Source: JBBQUN01 sp963717115 (lineage in GTDB: Bacteria; Actinomycetota; Acidimicrobiia; Acidimicrobiales; SZUA-35). From it: a DNA stretch of 64,000 nucleotides. Location: assembly GCA_963717115.1 (NCBI GenBank), contig CAVQVO010000017.1, positions 806,001 through 870,000 on the forward strand, read 5' to 3'. A model generated the notes under the pieces. It saw only the letters and a program-made list of their open reading frames with translations, did no database searches and was not told the origin of the DNA. Shown piece after piece: positions 34,337-44,037 of the stretch. The first letter of the stretch is position 1; each line of letters starts with the position of its first letter. The position numbers and the translations under genes are program-made.

Positions 34337-36133
34337 TCAGGGCTTGCAGAGCACGAGTCGTTGCTCGCCCTTGGTCTCTCCGAAGCGGATCGACGGACCG
34401 TCGCCGATCACGGCCAGCACGACGTAGCGATCGGGATCGAGGGTCTCGCCGTTGGCCTCCTGCCCGTTCATGAGCTCGATGCTCGCCCCGTCGGCGACCA
34501 TCGTGTCGAACGATTCGGCATCGAGGTCGCCGAAGACCGGACGAGTGGTGATGCTGGCGCCGACGCCACCCGGGTTCGGGGCATCGGCCAACGAGTAGAT
34601 GTTGGCCCGACCGACGTGATGGGCCAGTCGGGTCGTGACCGCCGTGGCCAACTCGGTTCGGTCCGACAGGACCAGGACGGTGCCGACCCCGATGGCATCG
34701 GCGGCCTCTTCGGGTTCCTCACTCTGCAGGTCGCCGTCGAAGGCCAGGATGGTGCGCTGTCGGGCTCGCCGACGCTCGATCTCCCGATCGGTGAACACGA
34801 TGGCCGGAATGCCGGCCTCCTGGAGTCGCTCGGCCAGCTGCAGGTGCCAGTTCGACCCGCCGACGATGGCGACGGCCCGATCGGGGGGTCGAGCCAGTCG
34901 CAGGAAGTGGGCCGCCGGTGTGGCGCCGAATCCGTAGATGACGACGGTGGCGACGATGACCACGAACACGGCGGGAGCCAGCGGCCCCGGATCGATCCCT
35001 GCGGCTTCGAGCTCGAGCGCGAAGACGGTCGAAACGGCCGCGGCGACGATGCCCCGGGGCGCCACTGCGACCAGGAACCAACGCTCCCGTGACGACAGAC
35101 CCGATCCGACGGTCGAGGCCCAGACGTCGAGGGGTCGGGCCACCAGCACCAGGACGGCGGTGAAGACGAGCGAGGGCACGAGGACATCGGTGAGATCCGA
35201 GGGCTCGATCCTCGCCCCGAGGACGAGGAACAGGGCGCCCAGCACGAGATAGCCGACCTCCTCCTGGAATTCCAGGATGTGCCGCACCGGGGCTCGCCGT
35301 TGGTTGGCCAGGACGATGCCGATCACCGTCGTTGCCATCAACCCGGCCTCGGGGCGGAGCAGATCGGCGATCGCGAAGGCGCCGACCGCCGTCGCCAGCG
35401 CCATCGGGTTGTGGAGGTGATCGGGGACCAGGTGGAGATGGAAGGCGAGGGCGAGCAGCGCGCCGGCCACCGCACCGATGGCCAGGCCGATACCGAGCGT
35501 GGAGGCGATGTGGATGGTGCTCGCCAGCGGACCGTCGTCCTCGATGACGGCATCGAGCACGACCACGGCCAGGGTGGCGCCGACCGGGTCGATCACGATG
35601 CCTTCCCAGCGGAGCACCTCGGCGACCGACCGGCGGGGTCGGGCCAGGCGCAGCAAGGGGATCACCACGGTCGGACCCGACACGACGCACACCGCGCCGA
35701 TGAGCGCGGCGATCCCTCGGCCGACGTCGAAGATCAGATAGGCCGCAACGCCCCCGATCACCCAGGTGATGAAGGCCCCGAGCGTGACGAGTCGGAACAC
35801 GACGCTGCGGACCTCGGTCGTCCGTTCCCATCGGAGGTTGAGTCCGCCCTCGAACAGCAGCAGCCCGACCCCGAGGGAGATGAGCGGGAAGAGCAGCTCG
35901 CCGAACTGCTCGTCGGGGTCGATCAGTCCGAAGACCGGCCCGGCGAGGATGCCGGCGGGCAACAACAGCAGGATCGAGGGCACGTTCAGCCGAGAAGCCA
36001 GCCACAGGGCTGCGACGCCCAAGCCCAGGATGATCGCAATGGACGAGGTCGTGCCGGAGGCGCTGGCGACGATGGAGGTCGACCACGCCGGGAGCGACAG
36101 GACGGACTCGGGGAGGTGGGGGACCAACGGCAA
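34337..36133 (-). CDS. CPA1-type Na+/H+ antiporter with C-terminal regulatory domain
   Basis: Cation/proton antiporter of about 598 residues. Twelve or so helices fill residues 25-400, with PAGILAGPVFGLIDPDEQFG, the ion-site helix EGIVIDPVGATLAVVVLD containing the essential Asp, and VAPRGIVAAAVSTVFALELE. A soluble C-terminal part with VAIVGGSNWHLQLAERLQEA is a Rossmann-like TrkA-N-type domain that may sense NAD(H) or ligands. The frame is open to GTG 36178, but TTG 36133 is preferred: TACGTT lies 7 nt before it, as at other leaderless starts. Confidence 0.9.
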   Translation of the reverse strand: MPLVPHLPESVLSLPAWSTSIVASASGTTSSIAIILGLGVAALWLASRLNVPSILLLLPAGILAGPVFGLIDPDEQFGELLFPLISLGVGLLLFEGGLNLRWERTTEVRSVVFRLVTLGAFITWVIGGVAAYLIFDVGRGIAALIGAVCVVSGPTVVIPLLRLARPRRSVAEVLRWEGIVIDPVGATLAVVVLDAVIEDDGPLASTIHIASTLGIGLAIGAVAGALLALAFHLHLVPDHLHNPMALATAVGAFAIADLLRPEAGLMATTVIGIVLANQRRAPVRHILEFQEEVGYLVLGALFLVLGARIEPSDLTDVLVPSLVFTAVLVLVARPLDVWASTVGSGLSSRERWFLVAVAPRGIVAAAVSTVFALELEAAGIDPGPLAPAVFVVIVATVVIYGFGATPAAHFLRLARPPDRAVAIVGGSNWHLQLAERLQEAGIPAIVFTDREIERRRARQRTILAFDGDLQSEEPEEAADAIGVGTVLVLSDRTELATAVTTRLAHHVGRANIYSLADAPNPGGVGASITTRPVFGDLDAESFDTMVADGASIELMNGQEANGETLDPDRYVVLAVIGDGPSIRFGETKGEQRLVLCKP

Positions 36134-36313
36134 GAGGACCAACGTAGAGCGTTTCGAGGGCGAATGGCGGATGACCACGTCGACCAGGGGAGTTTGCCGC
36201 AGTCCGGTGTGACAGACGACTCACTGCTCCGCAGAATCTCCGTTCCGTCGATGGGAACCGATACCGTTCCGTAGCGTTATCTGCCCTGTTCCGCACGCCC
36301 AGGAGTGCCCCGC

Positions 36314-38671
36314 ATGTTCGTCCGACTCGGCCGCTGGTGTTTCCGTCATCACTGGGAGACCGTCGGCCTCTGGGTCGTCCTGATCGTCGGCATGTCCGTC
36401 GTCGGTCAGGGCATCGTCGGTGCGTCCTACAACGGTGAGTTCTCGATCCCGGCGTCGGAGAGCTCCGACGGGTTCGACGTCCTCGCCGAGTACTTCCCGG
36501 GTCAGGGTTCGGGCGGCCAGGTCGGCAGCATCGTCTATCGGGCCGAACAGGGTGTCGACGACCCGAGCGTCGTCGAACCCATGACGGCGCTGTTCGACGA
36601 GGTCGCGGCGCTCGAAGGCGTGTCGCTCACCAGCCCCTACGGTCCGCAGGGCGCCGGTCAGATCAACGCCGACCAGACCGTCGCGTACGCCCAGCTCAAC
36701 CTCGACGCCGACGTCGACCAGACCGAGTCCGCCGAGATCGGGGCCGAGATCGCCGACATCCTCCCGTCGATCGACGGGGTGACCATCGAGGTCGGCGGGG
36801 CCGCGCTCGGGGAATTCGAGCCACCGGAATCGGAACTGATCGGCCTCGCCTTCGCCATCGTGGTGCTGATCCTCTCGTTCGGATCGGTGCTCGCCATGGG
36901 CCTGCCGATCGGCGTGGCCCTGTTCGGCGTCGGCACCGGGGCCGGCGTGATCGCCCTCGTCTCGAACCTGACCACGATGCCCGACTTCGCGCCAACGCTC
37001 GGGGCGATGATCGGCCTCGGGGTCGGCATCGACTACGCCCTGTTCATCGTGACCCGCTACCGCGAGGGCACCCGGGCCGGCCTCTCGCCCGAAGACGCCA
37101 CCGTCCGGGCCATGGACACCGCCGGCCGCGCCGTCACCTTCGCCGGCATCACCGTGGTGGTCTCGCTCCTCGGAATGCTCCTCATCGGGCTGTCGTTCGT
37201 CTCCGGCCTCGGGATCGGCGCGGCCATCGTGGTCGCCGTCACCCTCGTCGCCTCGCTGACCCTGCTCCCGGCCATGCTCGGCATCGCCGGACACCGGGTC
37301 GAGGTGACCCGCTACCGGGGGCTGATCGCCGCCGGGTTGGTCGCCGTCGCCCTGCTCGGCGTCGGACTGGGGATCCGGTCGTTGCTCGTTGCGGCACCCA
37401 TCGCGCTGGTCGTGCTGCTCCTCGGTGCGATCCCCGCCGTCCCGTTCCTCGGTCGGGAGGTTCCCAGGCGCGCTCAGAAGCCGGTCCGCGAAACGTTCTC
37501 GTACCGCTGGGCCCACCTCGTCCAGGATCACCCGATCGTCTCGTTGCTCGTCGGCGGCGGCCTGCTCGTGCTCCTCGCCATCCCGGTGTTCAGCCTGCAG
37601 CTCGGCTTCTCCGACGAGGGCAACTTCTCCGAGGAAACCACCACCCGCCGGGCCTACGACCTGTTGGCCGAGGGCTTCGGACCCGGGTTCAACGGTCCGT
37701 TCGTGGTCGTTGCCGAAGTCGGCTCACCCCAGGACCTCCCGGCACTCCAGGGGCTCGCCGACACCATCGCCGCCGATCCCGGGGTGGCGTTCGTGTCGCC
37801 CCCGTTCCCCAACGACCTCGCCGACCCGGCATCGTCGGAGGCGGCGCTGATGCAGGTCATCCCGACCACGTCGCCCCAGGACGTCGCGACATCGGATCTG
37901 GTGGAGCACCTCCGGGACGACATCATCCCCGAGGCGATCGCCGGCACCACCCTCGACGTCCACGTCACCGGTTCGGTACCGGCCTCGATCGACTTCACGT
38001 CGTATCTCTCCCAACGCATCCTGCTCTTCTTCGGCGTGGTGCTGGCGCTGTCGTTCCTGCTCTTGATGATGGTGTTCCGTTCGCTCCTGGTCCCGCTCAA
38101 GGCCGTGGTGATGAACATGTTGTCGATCGCGTCGGCCTACGGCGTGGCCGTTGCCATCTTCCAGTGGGGCTGGGGCTCGTCGCTGTTCGGTGTGGAACCG
38201 GCACCGATCGAACCGTTCGTCCCGATGATGCTGTTCGCCATCGTGTTCGGGCTCTCGATGGACTACGAGGTCTTCCTCCTGTCCCGCGTCAAGGAGGAGT
38301 ACGACCACTCCGGTGACCCGGTGAACTCCGTCGCCGACGGCCTCGCCGCGACGGCCCGGGTCATCACGGCCGCAGCCGCCATCATGGTCGTGGTCTTCGG
38401 CAGTTTCCTGTTCGAGGACACCCGCATCATCAAGCTCTTCGGTACCGGTCTGGCCGTCGCCGTGCTGCTCGACGCCTCGCTGGTCCGGATGCTGCTCGTT
38501 CCCGCCACCATGCGCCTGCTCGGCGCCAAGAACTGGTGGCTCCCGGGCTGGCTCGACCGGATCCTGCCGTCACTCGACGTCGAGGGTCCGACCGACGAGC
38601 ACGAACCCCACGCCGGAGACGACGACCCCCGGCCCGACGATCGGACCCGACAACCCGTCACCACCGGCTGA
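36314..38671 (+). CDS. MMPL-family RND transporter
   Basis: Large inner-membrane protein of about 785 residues with two repeats of one plus five helices and extracytoplasmic loops. Each half holds the RND motif: GLGVGIDYALFIVTRYREG in the first and FGLSMDYEVFLLSRVKEEYD in the second, containing the Asp-Tyr pairs needed for proton coupling. Actinobacterial MMPL proteins export lipids or siderophores. A charged tail (HEPHAGDDDPRPDDRTRQ) is cytoplasmic. ATG 36314 has AGGAG 9 nt upstream; the in-frame GTG 36305 overlaps that site and is less likely. The cargo is unknown. Confidence 0.93.
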   Translation: MFVRLGRWCFRHHWETVGLWVVLIVGMSVVGQGIVGASYNGEFSIPASESSDGFDVLAEYFPGQGSGGQVGSIVYRAEQGVDDPSVVEPMTALFDEVAALEGVSLTSPYGPQGAGQINADQTVAYAQLNLDADVDQTESAEIGAEIADILPSIDGVTIEVGGAALGEFEPPESELIGLAFAIVVLILSFGSVLAMGLPIGVALFGVGTGAGVIALVSNLTTMPDFAPTLGAMIGLGVGIDYALFIVTRYREGTRAGLSPEDATVRAMDTAGRAVTFAGITVVVSLLGMLLIGLSFVSGLGIGAAIVVAVTLVASLTLLPAMLGIAGHRVEVTRYRGLIAAGLVAVALLGVGLGIRSLLVAAPIALVVLLLGAIPAVPFLGREVPRRAQKPVRETFSYRWAHLVQDHPIVSLLVGGGLLVLLAIPVFSLQLGFSDEGNFSEETTTRRAYDLLAEGFGPGFNGPFVVVAEVGSPQDLPALQGLADTIAADPGVAFVSPPFPNDLADPASSEAALMQVIPTTSPQDVATSDLVEHLRDDIIPEAIAGTTLDVHVTGSVPASIDFTSYLSQRILLFFGVVLALSFLLLMMVFRSLLVPLKAVVMNMLSIASAYGVAVAIFQWGWGSSLFGVEPAPIEPFVPMMLFAIVFGLSMDYEVFLLSRVKEEYDHSGDPVNSVADGLAATARVITAAAAIMVVVFGSFLFEDTRIIKLFGTGLAVAVLLDASLVRMLLVPATMRLLGAKNWWLPGWLDRILPSLDVEGPTDEHEPHAGDDDPRPDDRTRQPVTTG

Positions 38672-38737
38672 TCGACGCCGGGCCGAACCGGGGAGCCGGG
38701 CCGGGATCGACCGGCCTCGGCTCCTCCGCCTTGCCAG

Positions 38738-38743
38738 TAGCCT
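38738..38743 (+). promoter_or_regulatory. -10-like hexamer of proS, leaderless type
   Basis: TAGCCT lies 8 nt before ATG 38752. There is no Shine-Dalgarno site. This is one of the clearest examples of the leaderless pattern here, before an essential gene. Confidence 0.6.
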
Positions 38744-38751
38744 CTTCGCTC

Positions 38752-40455
38752 ATGCGTTGGTCCCAGCTGTTCGTCCCCACCCTTCGCGACGCCCCGAACG
38801 ACGCCGTGGCCCCGAGCCATGCGTTGCTCGTGCGGGGCGGCTTCATCCGCCAGCTCCACGCCGGTCACTACTCGATGCTCCCGCTGGGATGGCGGGTGCA
38901 CCAGAAGGTGGCCGGGATCGTGCGGGAGGAGATCAACGCGATCGGCGGGCAGGAGTTCAGTCTGCCGATCATGCACCCGGCGTCGATCTGGCAGCAGTCC
39001 GGCCGCTGGGACACCATGGGCGAGATCATGTTCCGGTTGACCGACCGGCGCGACAACACGCTGGCCCTCGGGATCACCCACGAAGAGATCTTCGCCACCG
39101 TTGCCGGGGAGCTGAGCTCCTACAAGCAACTGCCGCAGCTCTGGTACCACATCCAGACCAAGTTCCGAGACGAGGCCCGTCCGAAGTCCGGGCTGCTCCG
39201 GGTGCGCGAGTTCGCCATGAAGGACTCGTACAGCTTCGACATCGACGACGCCGGCCTCGACGTCGCCTTCCAGGCCCACGATGGCGCGTACCGCCGGATC
39301 TTCGACCGGCTCGGCATCCCGTCCTTCGGGGTCGAGGCCAGTTCGGGGGCCATGGGCGGCAACAGCTCGGTCGAGTTCATGACCCCCTCCGATGCCGGTG
39401 AGGACGACGTCGCCCGCTGCTCGTGCGGCTATGCCGCCAACATCGAGAAGGCGACGTCGCAGGTGGCACCCGTGGTCGACGATGCACCGCCTCCGGCCCC
39501 CGAGACGTTCGCCACCCCGGGCGTGCGCACCATCGCCGCCCTCGAGGAGTTCGACGGTGGCGCGCCGGCCGAACGTCAGCTCAAGACCCTCGTGATGGTG
39601 GCCGACGGGGCCACGATCCTGGCCGTCGTACGGGGCGACCATCAGCTCAACGTCCAGAAGCTCCTCGATGTCACGGGGGCCATCGCCATCCGCCCCGCCG
39701 AGCCCGAGGAGGCCTTCGCGGCCCTCGGCGCCCATCCGGGGAGCCTCGGCGCGGTGGGGGTGAGCGATCTCCGGGTGATCGTCGACGAGGCCCTGCGCGG
39801 TCGGACCAACATGACCACCGGTGCCAACGAGGACGACTTCCACCTGCGCGGGGTCGACGTGGCCCGAGACCTGAACGTGTCCCAGTGGGCCGATCTTCGC
39901 GAGGTGTCGGCCGGCGAGCCCTGTGTGCAGTGTGGTGAACCGATCGAGATCGTCCGCTGCATCGAGATCGGTCACATCTTCAAACTCGGCACCGTGTACG
40001 CCGAGAAGTTCGGGGTCACCGTGTCCGATGCCGACGGCGCTCCGGCTCCGGTGGTGATGGGCAGCTACGGGATCGGGATCGGTCGCAACATGGCGGCGGT
40101 GATCGAAGCCCACCACGACGAGCGAGGCATGATCTGGCCCGTCTCGGTGGCGCCCTTCGAGGTGGTGGTCACGGTCATGCGCCTCGACGACGAGACCCTG
40201 GGTGCGGGCGAGCAGCTCTATGCCGAGCTGCGGGCGGCCGGCGTCGACGCACTCATCGACGATCGCGACGCCCGGGCCGGTGTGAAGTTCGCCGATGCCG
40301 AGTTGGTCGGCATCCCCTACCGCCTCACCGTGGGGCCGAAGGGACTCGCCGCAGGCGAGATCGAACTCACGAGCCGGCGAACGGGGGAGACCACGAACGT
40401 GGCGCTCGACGAGGTCGTGGCCGTGGTTGCCGCCCGGGTCGCCGCCGAACGCTGA
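38752..40455 (+). CDS. proS: Prolyl-tRNA synthetase, bacterial type
   Basis: Class II aminoacyl-tRNA synthetase of about 567 residues, charging tRNA-Pro. Motif 2 is TKFRDEARPKSGLLRVREF with the catalytic Arg residues, and motif 3 is MGSYGIGIGRNMAAV. The YbaK-like editing insertion occupies roughly residues 240-400, with LVMVADGATILAVVRGDHQL, so it is the ProS type 1 form. The anticodon-binding domain follows from about 470. It starts as a leaderless gene after TAGCCT. Essential housekeeping gene; the frame is intact. Confidence 0.96.
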   Translation: MRWSQLFVPTLRDAPNDAVAPSHALLVRGGFIRQLHAGHYSMLPLGWRVHQKVAGIVREEINAIGGQEFSLPIMHPASIWQQSGRWDTMGEIMFRLTDRRDNTLALGITHEEIFATVAGELSSYKQLPQLWYHIQTKFRDEARPKSGLLRVREFAMKDSYSFDIDDAGLDVAFQAHDGAYRRIFDRLGIPSFGVEASSGAMGGNSSVEFMTPSDAGEDDVARCSCGYAANIEKATSQVAPVVDDAPPPAPETFATPGVRTIAALEEFDGGAPAERQLKTLVMVADGATILAVVRGDHQLNVQKLLDVTGAIAIRPAEPEEAFAALGAHPGSLGAVGVSDLRVIVDEALRGRTNMTTGANEDDFHLRGVDVARDLNVSQWADLREVSAGEPCVQCGEPIEIVRCIEIGHIFKLGTVYAEKFGVTVSDADGAPAPVVMGSYGIGIGRNMAAVIEAHHDERGMIWPVSVAPFEVVVTVMRLDDETLGAGEQLYAELRAAGVDALIDDRDARAGVKFADAELVGIPYRLTVGPKGLAAGEIELTSRRTGETTNVALDEVVAVVAARVAAER

Positions 40456-40476
40456 GAGGCGCCCGGTGGCCCCGGT

Positions 40477-40501
40477 CCTGGGTCAGCGTCGCTGACCCAG
40501 G
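40477..40501. terminator. Bidirectional terminator between proS and prsW
   Basis: A near-perfect palindrome: CCTGGGTCAGCG, one base, then its complement. It lies 22 bp after the proS stop and covers the last codons and stop of the convergent PrsW gene, so it can serve both directions. Confidence 0.75.
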
Positions 40502-41634
40502 CGGGCGCGGTTCAGTTGGGCGACGAGCACCTGCTCGGTGGCCCGGTCGGTTTCGCCCGGTCGGTCCTGGAGCACGGCCAGACGGGCCAGAGCGGCATGG
40601 ACGGCGTCGAACTGGCGGCGTTGCGCCTTCGAGAGCTGCTTGCGCATCGACAGCATCGTGCGGAAGTTGCCGAAGGCCGCGATCTCGGCGGCGGGCAGAC
40701 CGTAGCGCTGGGCCAACCAGGGGACGAGCTGGACGAAGCGACGCTCTTCGCGTCGGCGCACCCGGTAGAGCACGACGGCGAACGTGAAGAACAGGATCAT
40801 GAAGCCAACGAGGCCGACCAGCGCCACGATGGCACCCGAGTCGCCCCACCGGTCGGCGGCGCTGAGGGATCCGTTCCAGGCGGCGTGCGAGAGCACCGAC
40901 AGGCCGAAGCCCCACAGCGCGGCCGGGAAGGGCCGCTGGCCCCGGGACACGGCACGACCGACGGCGAGACCGGTCCATGCCGTGAACAGTGGATGGGCGA
41001 ACGGTGAGAAGAGGGCCCGGACGACGAACACCGCAGCCAGCGACGCCGTGTCGTCCTGGGCCACGAAGTAGGTGACGTCCTCGATGACGGCGAAGCCGAG
41101 GCCGACCCACCCGGCATAGACGATGCCGTCCATGATCCCGTCGATCTCGTGCCGGCGCAGCGCCCACAGGATGCCCGCACCCTTCATGGCCTCCTCGATC
41201 AGGGGCGCCGACACCACGGCGCCGATCGTCTCGTTGGTCGAGACCGTCACGATGGAGTTGACCGTGCCCGCGACGAGGACCGAGACCGTCGCCCCCCAGA
41301 GGAAGGCGTGCGCCAGGGCGGCGTGGGGTTCGGGCTCGACCCGGTCGAGCCAGAGCATCACGGGAAGCACGATCACGATCGGCACCACGCTCAACCCGAC
41401 GGCCAGCGGGGCGGTCACCGCGATGACGGCCAGGAACGGAACGACCAGGACGGCGGCGATGAGGACGGGCACGCTCAACCACTCGGGGAGCCGGGGTCGC
41501 CGTTCGGTGCCGGCGACGTGGATCGTCCACGCGGAGCCGTCCCACCAGCGCCAGGAGGCGACACCCCAGGGATCGGGGAGCCATCCCGGGGACGTCGGGG
41601 CCGGTGGAGGAGGGGTCACGGACACCCGCCCCAT
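40483..41634 (-). CDS. PrsW-family intramembrane protease with N-terminal DUF2510
   Basis: Polytopic membrane metalloprotease-like protein of about 383 residues. The N terminus is a DUF2510 motif, GWLPDPWGVASWRWWDGSAW, an actinobacterial membrane-protein module. The PrsW core shows the active-site Glu pair in VSAPLIEEAMKGAGI, VIEDVTYFVAQDD and the His-containing RALFSPFAHPLFTAWTG and VLSHAAWNG. A long cytoplasmic C-terminal tail of basic and helical nature follows. PrsW of Bacillus cleaves an anti-sigma factor; the target here is unknown. The start is assigned at ATG 41634; a GTG four codons later is possible. Confidence 0.9.
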   Translation of the reverse strand: MGRVSVTPPPPAPTSPGWLPDPWGVASWRWWDGSAWTIHVAGTERRPRLPEWLSVPVLIAAVLVVPFLAVIAVTAPLAVGLSVVPIVIVLPVMLWLDRVEPEPHAALAHAFLWGATVSVLVAGTVNSIVTVSTNETIGAVVSAPLIEEAMKGAGILWALRRHEIDGIMDGIVYAGWVGLGFAVIEDVTYFVAQDDTASLAAVFVVRALFSPFAHPLFTAWTGLAVGRAVSRGQRPFPAALWGFGLSVLSHAAWNGSLSAADRWGDSGAIVALVGLVGFMILFFTFAVVLYRVRRREERRFVQLVPWLAQRYGLPAAEIAAFGNFRTMLSMRKQLSKAQRRQFDAVHAALARLAVLQDRPGETDRATEQVLVAQLNRARLGQRR

Positions 41635-41648
41635 TGTGGCGCTTCGGC

Positions 41649-41969
41649 TCAGGTCAGGGCCAACAGGACCCAGAAGACGCCCATGGCGCCGACGACCGTC
41701 AGAATGAGGTTCCGGCTCCACCACGCCAGTGGGCCCGCAACGGCGATTCCGGCCAGTTCGGGGAGGGTCAGACCCAGGTTGGAGGCCTCGGGATCGGCGA
41801 TGAGGGACACGACCAGGGCCGAGAGCACCGCCGGGGCCACATTGCGCAGGGCCCGGCTGACGATGACGGGGATCGTCCGGTCGGCGAGGGCCAGGATCGG
41901 CCCGGCCCGCAGACCGTAGGTGATGGCGCCGACGATCCCGATCAGGACCAGTGAGTCGAGGATGCTCAC
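41649..41969 (-). CDS. azlD: AzlD-family branched-chain amino acid transport protein
   Basis: Small membrane protein of about 106 residues with three or four helices: VLIGIVGAITYGLRAGPILA at the N terminus and GPLAWWSRNLILTVVGAMGV near the end. It pairs with AzlC to export branched-chain amino acids or analogues. Its start overlaps the AzlC stop (ATGA), the usual AzlCD arrangement. The gap to PrsW is 14 bp. Confidence 0.88.
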   Translation of the reverse strand: MSILDSLVLIGIVGAITYGLRAGPILALADRTIPVIVSRALRNVAPAVLSALVVSLIADPEASNLGLTLPELAGIAVAGPLAWWSRNLILTVVGAMGVFWVLLALT

Positions 41970-42763
41970 CGGGGTTCACCCCCGGAGTCGATCCGCAGGT
42001 CGACGACGAGGCCGGCGATCACGCCGCACGATCCGCCGATCAGCAGTCCGATGCGGTTCGGGAGCCCGATCGTGGCGAGGCAGACCGATCCACCGACCAC
42101 GGCGGCGGCGACGGCCGGGCTCCGCAGGATCAGACCCCGTATGCCCATCACCACCAGCCCGGTGAACATGACCGCCGGCGCATACCCGAGTCGCCAGCCG
42201 GCGGGGACGAACGAACCGAAGAAGTAGCCGGCGATGGTGGACGCCATCCACCCGCTCAGGAAGATGCCGGCGGTCACGAGGTAGTACCGCCGGAAGAGAT
42301 CGGGATGGTCGCGCGACCGGGGTTCGGTGAGGGCGAAGACCTGATCGATCAGCATGGTCGGAGCGATCAGTCGGAACCAGCGGGGCTGCGACGTGAAGGC
42401 CGGGGCCATGGCGGCCGAGTACATGATGTGACGGGCGTTGATGACCACCGCGGCCAGCCCGGCGGCCCAGGCCGAGGCCGTGCCGAGCAGGGTGACCATC
42501 GCCAACTGGGCGGCGCCGGCGAAGATGACGATCGACGAGGCCAGGCCGACCCCGTCGGGGATCGGCGAGTCCCGGACGGCCAGGCCGAACACGAAGCCGA
42601 AGGGAATGGCGGGGATGAGGAGGGGGACGGCGTTGGCCGACGCCGATCGGGCGGCCCGGCGCAGATCCGCCGGGGTCGGCGCGGTGGGGAGCCGGTCGGG
42701 CCGTTCGCGATGCGGTTCGTCGGGGGTCGACCGATCGGCGATCGGTCCGTCGGGTGAGGCCAC
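41966..42763 (-). CDS. azlC: AzlC-family branched-chain amino acid exporter subunit
   Basis: Membrane protein of about 265 residues with seven or so helices. Family signatures are PLLIPAIPFGFVFGLAVRDS, IVIFAGAAQLAMVTLLG and VVINARHIMYSAAMAP, then LIDQVFALTEPRS. It works with AzlD to expel amino acids of the branched-chain group. The cytoplasmic N terminus of about 45 residues is Pro/Arg-rich. GTG 42763 follows TAGGTT by 6 nt, leaderless. Confidence 0.92.
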   Translation of the reverse strand: MASPDGPIADRSTPDEPHRERPDRLPTAPTPADLRRAARSASANAVPLLIPAIPFGFVFGLAVRDSPIPDGVGLASSIVIFAGAAQLAMVTLLGTASAWAAGLAAVVINARHIMYSAAMAPAFTSQPRWFRLIAPTMLIDQVFALTEPRSRDHPDLFRRYYLVTAGIFLSGWMASTIAGYFFGSFVPAGWRLGYAPAVMFTGLVVMGIRGLILRSPAVAAAVVGGSVCLATIGLPNRIGLLIGGSCGVIAGLVVDLRIDSGGEPR

Positions 42764-42805
42764 CGGGGGAACCTAGCGGCCCGGCCCGCCGGGGCGGCGG
42801 GAAGA

Positions 42806-42826
42806 GAACCCGGCCCGACCGGGTTC
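42806..42826. other. Hairpin between azlC and the acyltransferase gene
   Basis: 8-bp perfect stem GAACCCGG / CCGGGTTC with a 5-nt loop in the 129-bp divergent region. It could be an operator or a chance structure in GC-rich DNA. Confidence 0.35.
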
Positions 42827-42892
42827 CAGGATCGGGCGGGTCGTCGGCCACGTCGCGCCCGGCCCGCAGACCACCCCGCCGAAGGACCGACC

Positions 42893-43960
42893 ATGAGCCG
42901 ACCCGAGTCCGACATCGCCGATCCCGATCCGGGTCGTTGGCGTCGCCGGGCGCGGACCGTGCCCTCGATGTTGGTCGCCACGGTCGTTGCGCTCGGGGCC
43001 GCCCCCGTGGTGTTGCCTGCGCTGGCCGTCGTCGATCTCGCTCGTGGTCGTCGTCGGCAGCCCTTGGTGCGCTCGGCCCGGTTCGCGCTGCGCTATCTCG
43101 TCAACGACAGCGCCGAGGTCCTGCTGGCGCCGATGCTCTGGGTCGGCTCGCGGCTCCATCCCGGCGCCGGCACCGAGCGGTACCGGCGGGTCCAGGCCTG
43201 GTCGATCCGGACGCTGGCCGACGCCGCGGATCGGCGGCTCGGGATCCGGGTCGACCCCGACGCCGGCACGCCGGCGGAGCCCGGCTCCGGTCCGCTGATC
43301 GTGTTGACCCGTCATGCCAGCCTGCTCGACGCCGGGCTCCCGTCACTGCTGTTCGGGCTCGATTCGGACTGGCAGGTCCGAGGCGTCGTGATGCGGGAGG
43401 CACTGGTCGATCCGGGGTTCGATCTGCTGTACCGGCGACTCGGGTCGGTGTTCATCGACCGCGATGACGGCCCGGCTGCTCGGAACGCCCTGGCGGTGCT
43501 GTCGGGGGCGACCGGGGCCGACGACGTGGTGACGATCTATCCGGAGGGCCGGTTGTTCCGGCCGCAGATCCTCGACCGCAGCCTGGAACGGCTGACCGAA
43601 CGTGATCCCGCGAGGGCCGAACGGCTCGCCGGGCTGCGGCACGTGCTCCCCCCGCGGCCGGGTGGGGTGCTGGCCCTGCTCGATGCCCTGCCGGAGGCCG
43701 ACGTCGTGGTCATCGGCCATGCCGGTTTCGAGGCCGCCGGTTCGGTCGCCGAGGTGGTGCGGCGAGTCCCGCTGGACGTCACCGTCGAGGTGATGAGTCG
43801 CCGATTCGCCCGAGCCGCCATCCCGACCGACCGCGACGAGCGGATCCGGTGGTTGGACGAACGCTGGCTGGACCTCGATGCCTGGATCCACGACCGGGTC
43901 GACGGCCACCTCGACGAATTCGACGCTCGCCCAAACCCCGCAGGCGAGGCCACACCCTGA
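42893..43960 (+). CDS. 1-acyl-sn-glycerol-3-phosphate acyltransferase (PlsC-like)
   Basis: Membrane-bound phospholipid-forming acyltransferase of about 355 residues. An N-terminal helix, SMLVATVVALGAAPVVLPAL, anchors it. The catalytic HX4D motif is LTRHASLLDAG and the substrate loop is IYPEGRLF with Glu and Gly in place; between them lie GVVMREALVDPGF and FIDRDDG. It would add the second acyl chain to lysophosphatidate or a related acceptor. The start has GAAGGA as ribosome site. Lipid-synthesis partners are not adjacent. Confidence 0.88.
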   Translation: MSRPESDIADPDPGRWRRRARTVPSMLVATVVALGAAPVVLPALAVVDLARGRRRQPLVRSARFALRYLVNDSAEVLLAPMLWVGSRLHPGAGTERYRRVQAWSIRTLADAADRRLGIRVDPDAGTPAEPGSGPLIVLTRHASLLDAGLPSLLFGLDSDWQVRGVVMREALVDPGFDLLYRRLGSVFIDRDDGPAARNALAVLSGATGADDVVTIYPEGRLFRPQILDRSLERLTERDPARAERLAGLRHVLPPRPGGVLALLDALPEADVVVIGHAGFEAAGSVAEVVRRVPLDVTVEVMSRRFARAAIPTDRDERIRWLDERWLDLDAWIHDRVDGHLDEFDARPNPAGEATP

Positions 43961-43969
43961 CCCGTTCTG

Positions 43970-44037
43970 GCGAGGTCCCGTCCCACTCCCCGGTTCTGGC
44001 GGGCCGGCGTCCCCGCCGGGGGACGCCAGGCCGCCAG
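43970..44037. repeat. Intergenic GTTCTGGCGG repeat with large hairpin
   Basis: Two copies of a GTTCTGGCG motif begin here and near 43993, and the second runs into a 9-bp perfect stem GGCGTCCCC / GGGGACGCC around a GCCG loop at 44006-44027, flanked by nearly complementary arms (CTGGCGGGCC and GGCCGCCAG). The same motif family recurs at 62.3 kb. It lies between the acyltransferase stop and the next promoter, so it may terminate transcription as well as being a dispersed repeat. Confidence 0.65.
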
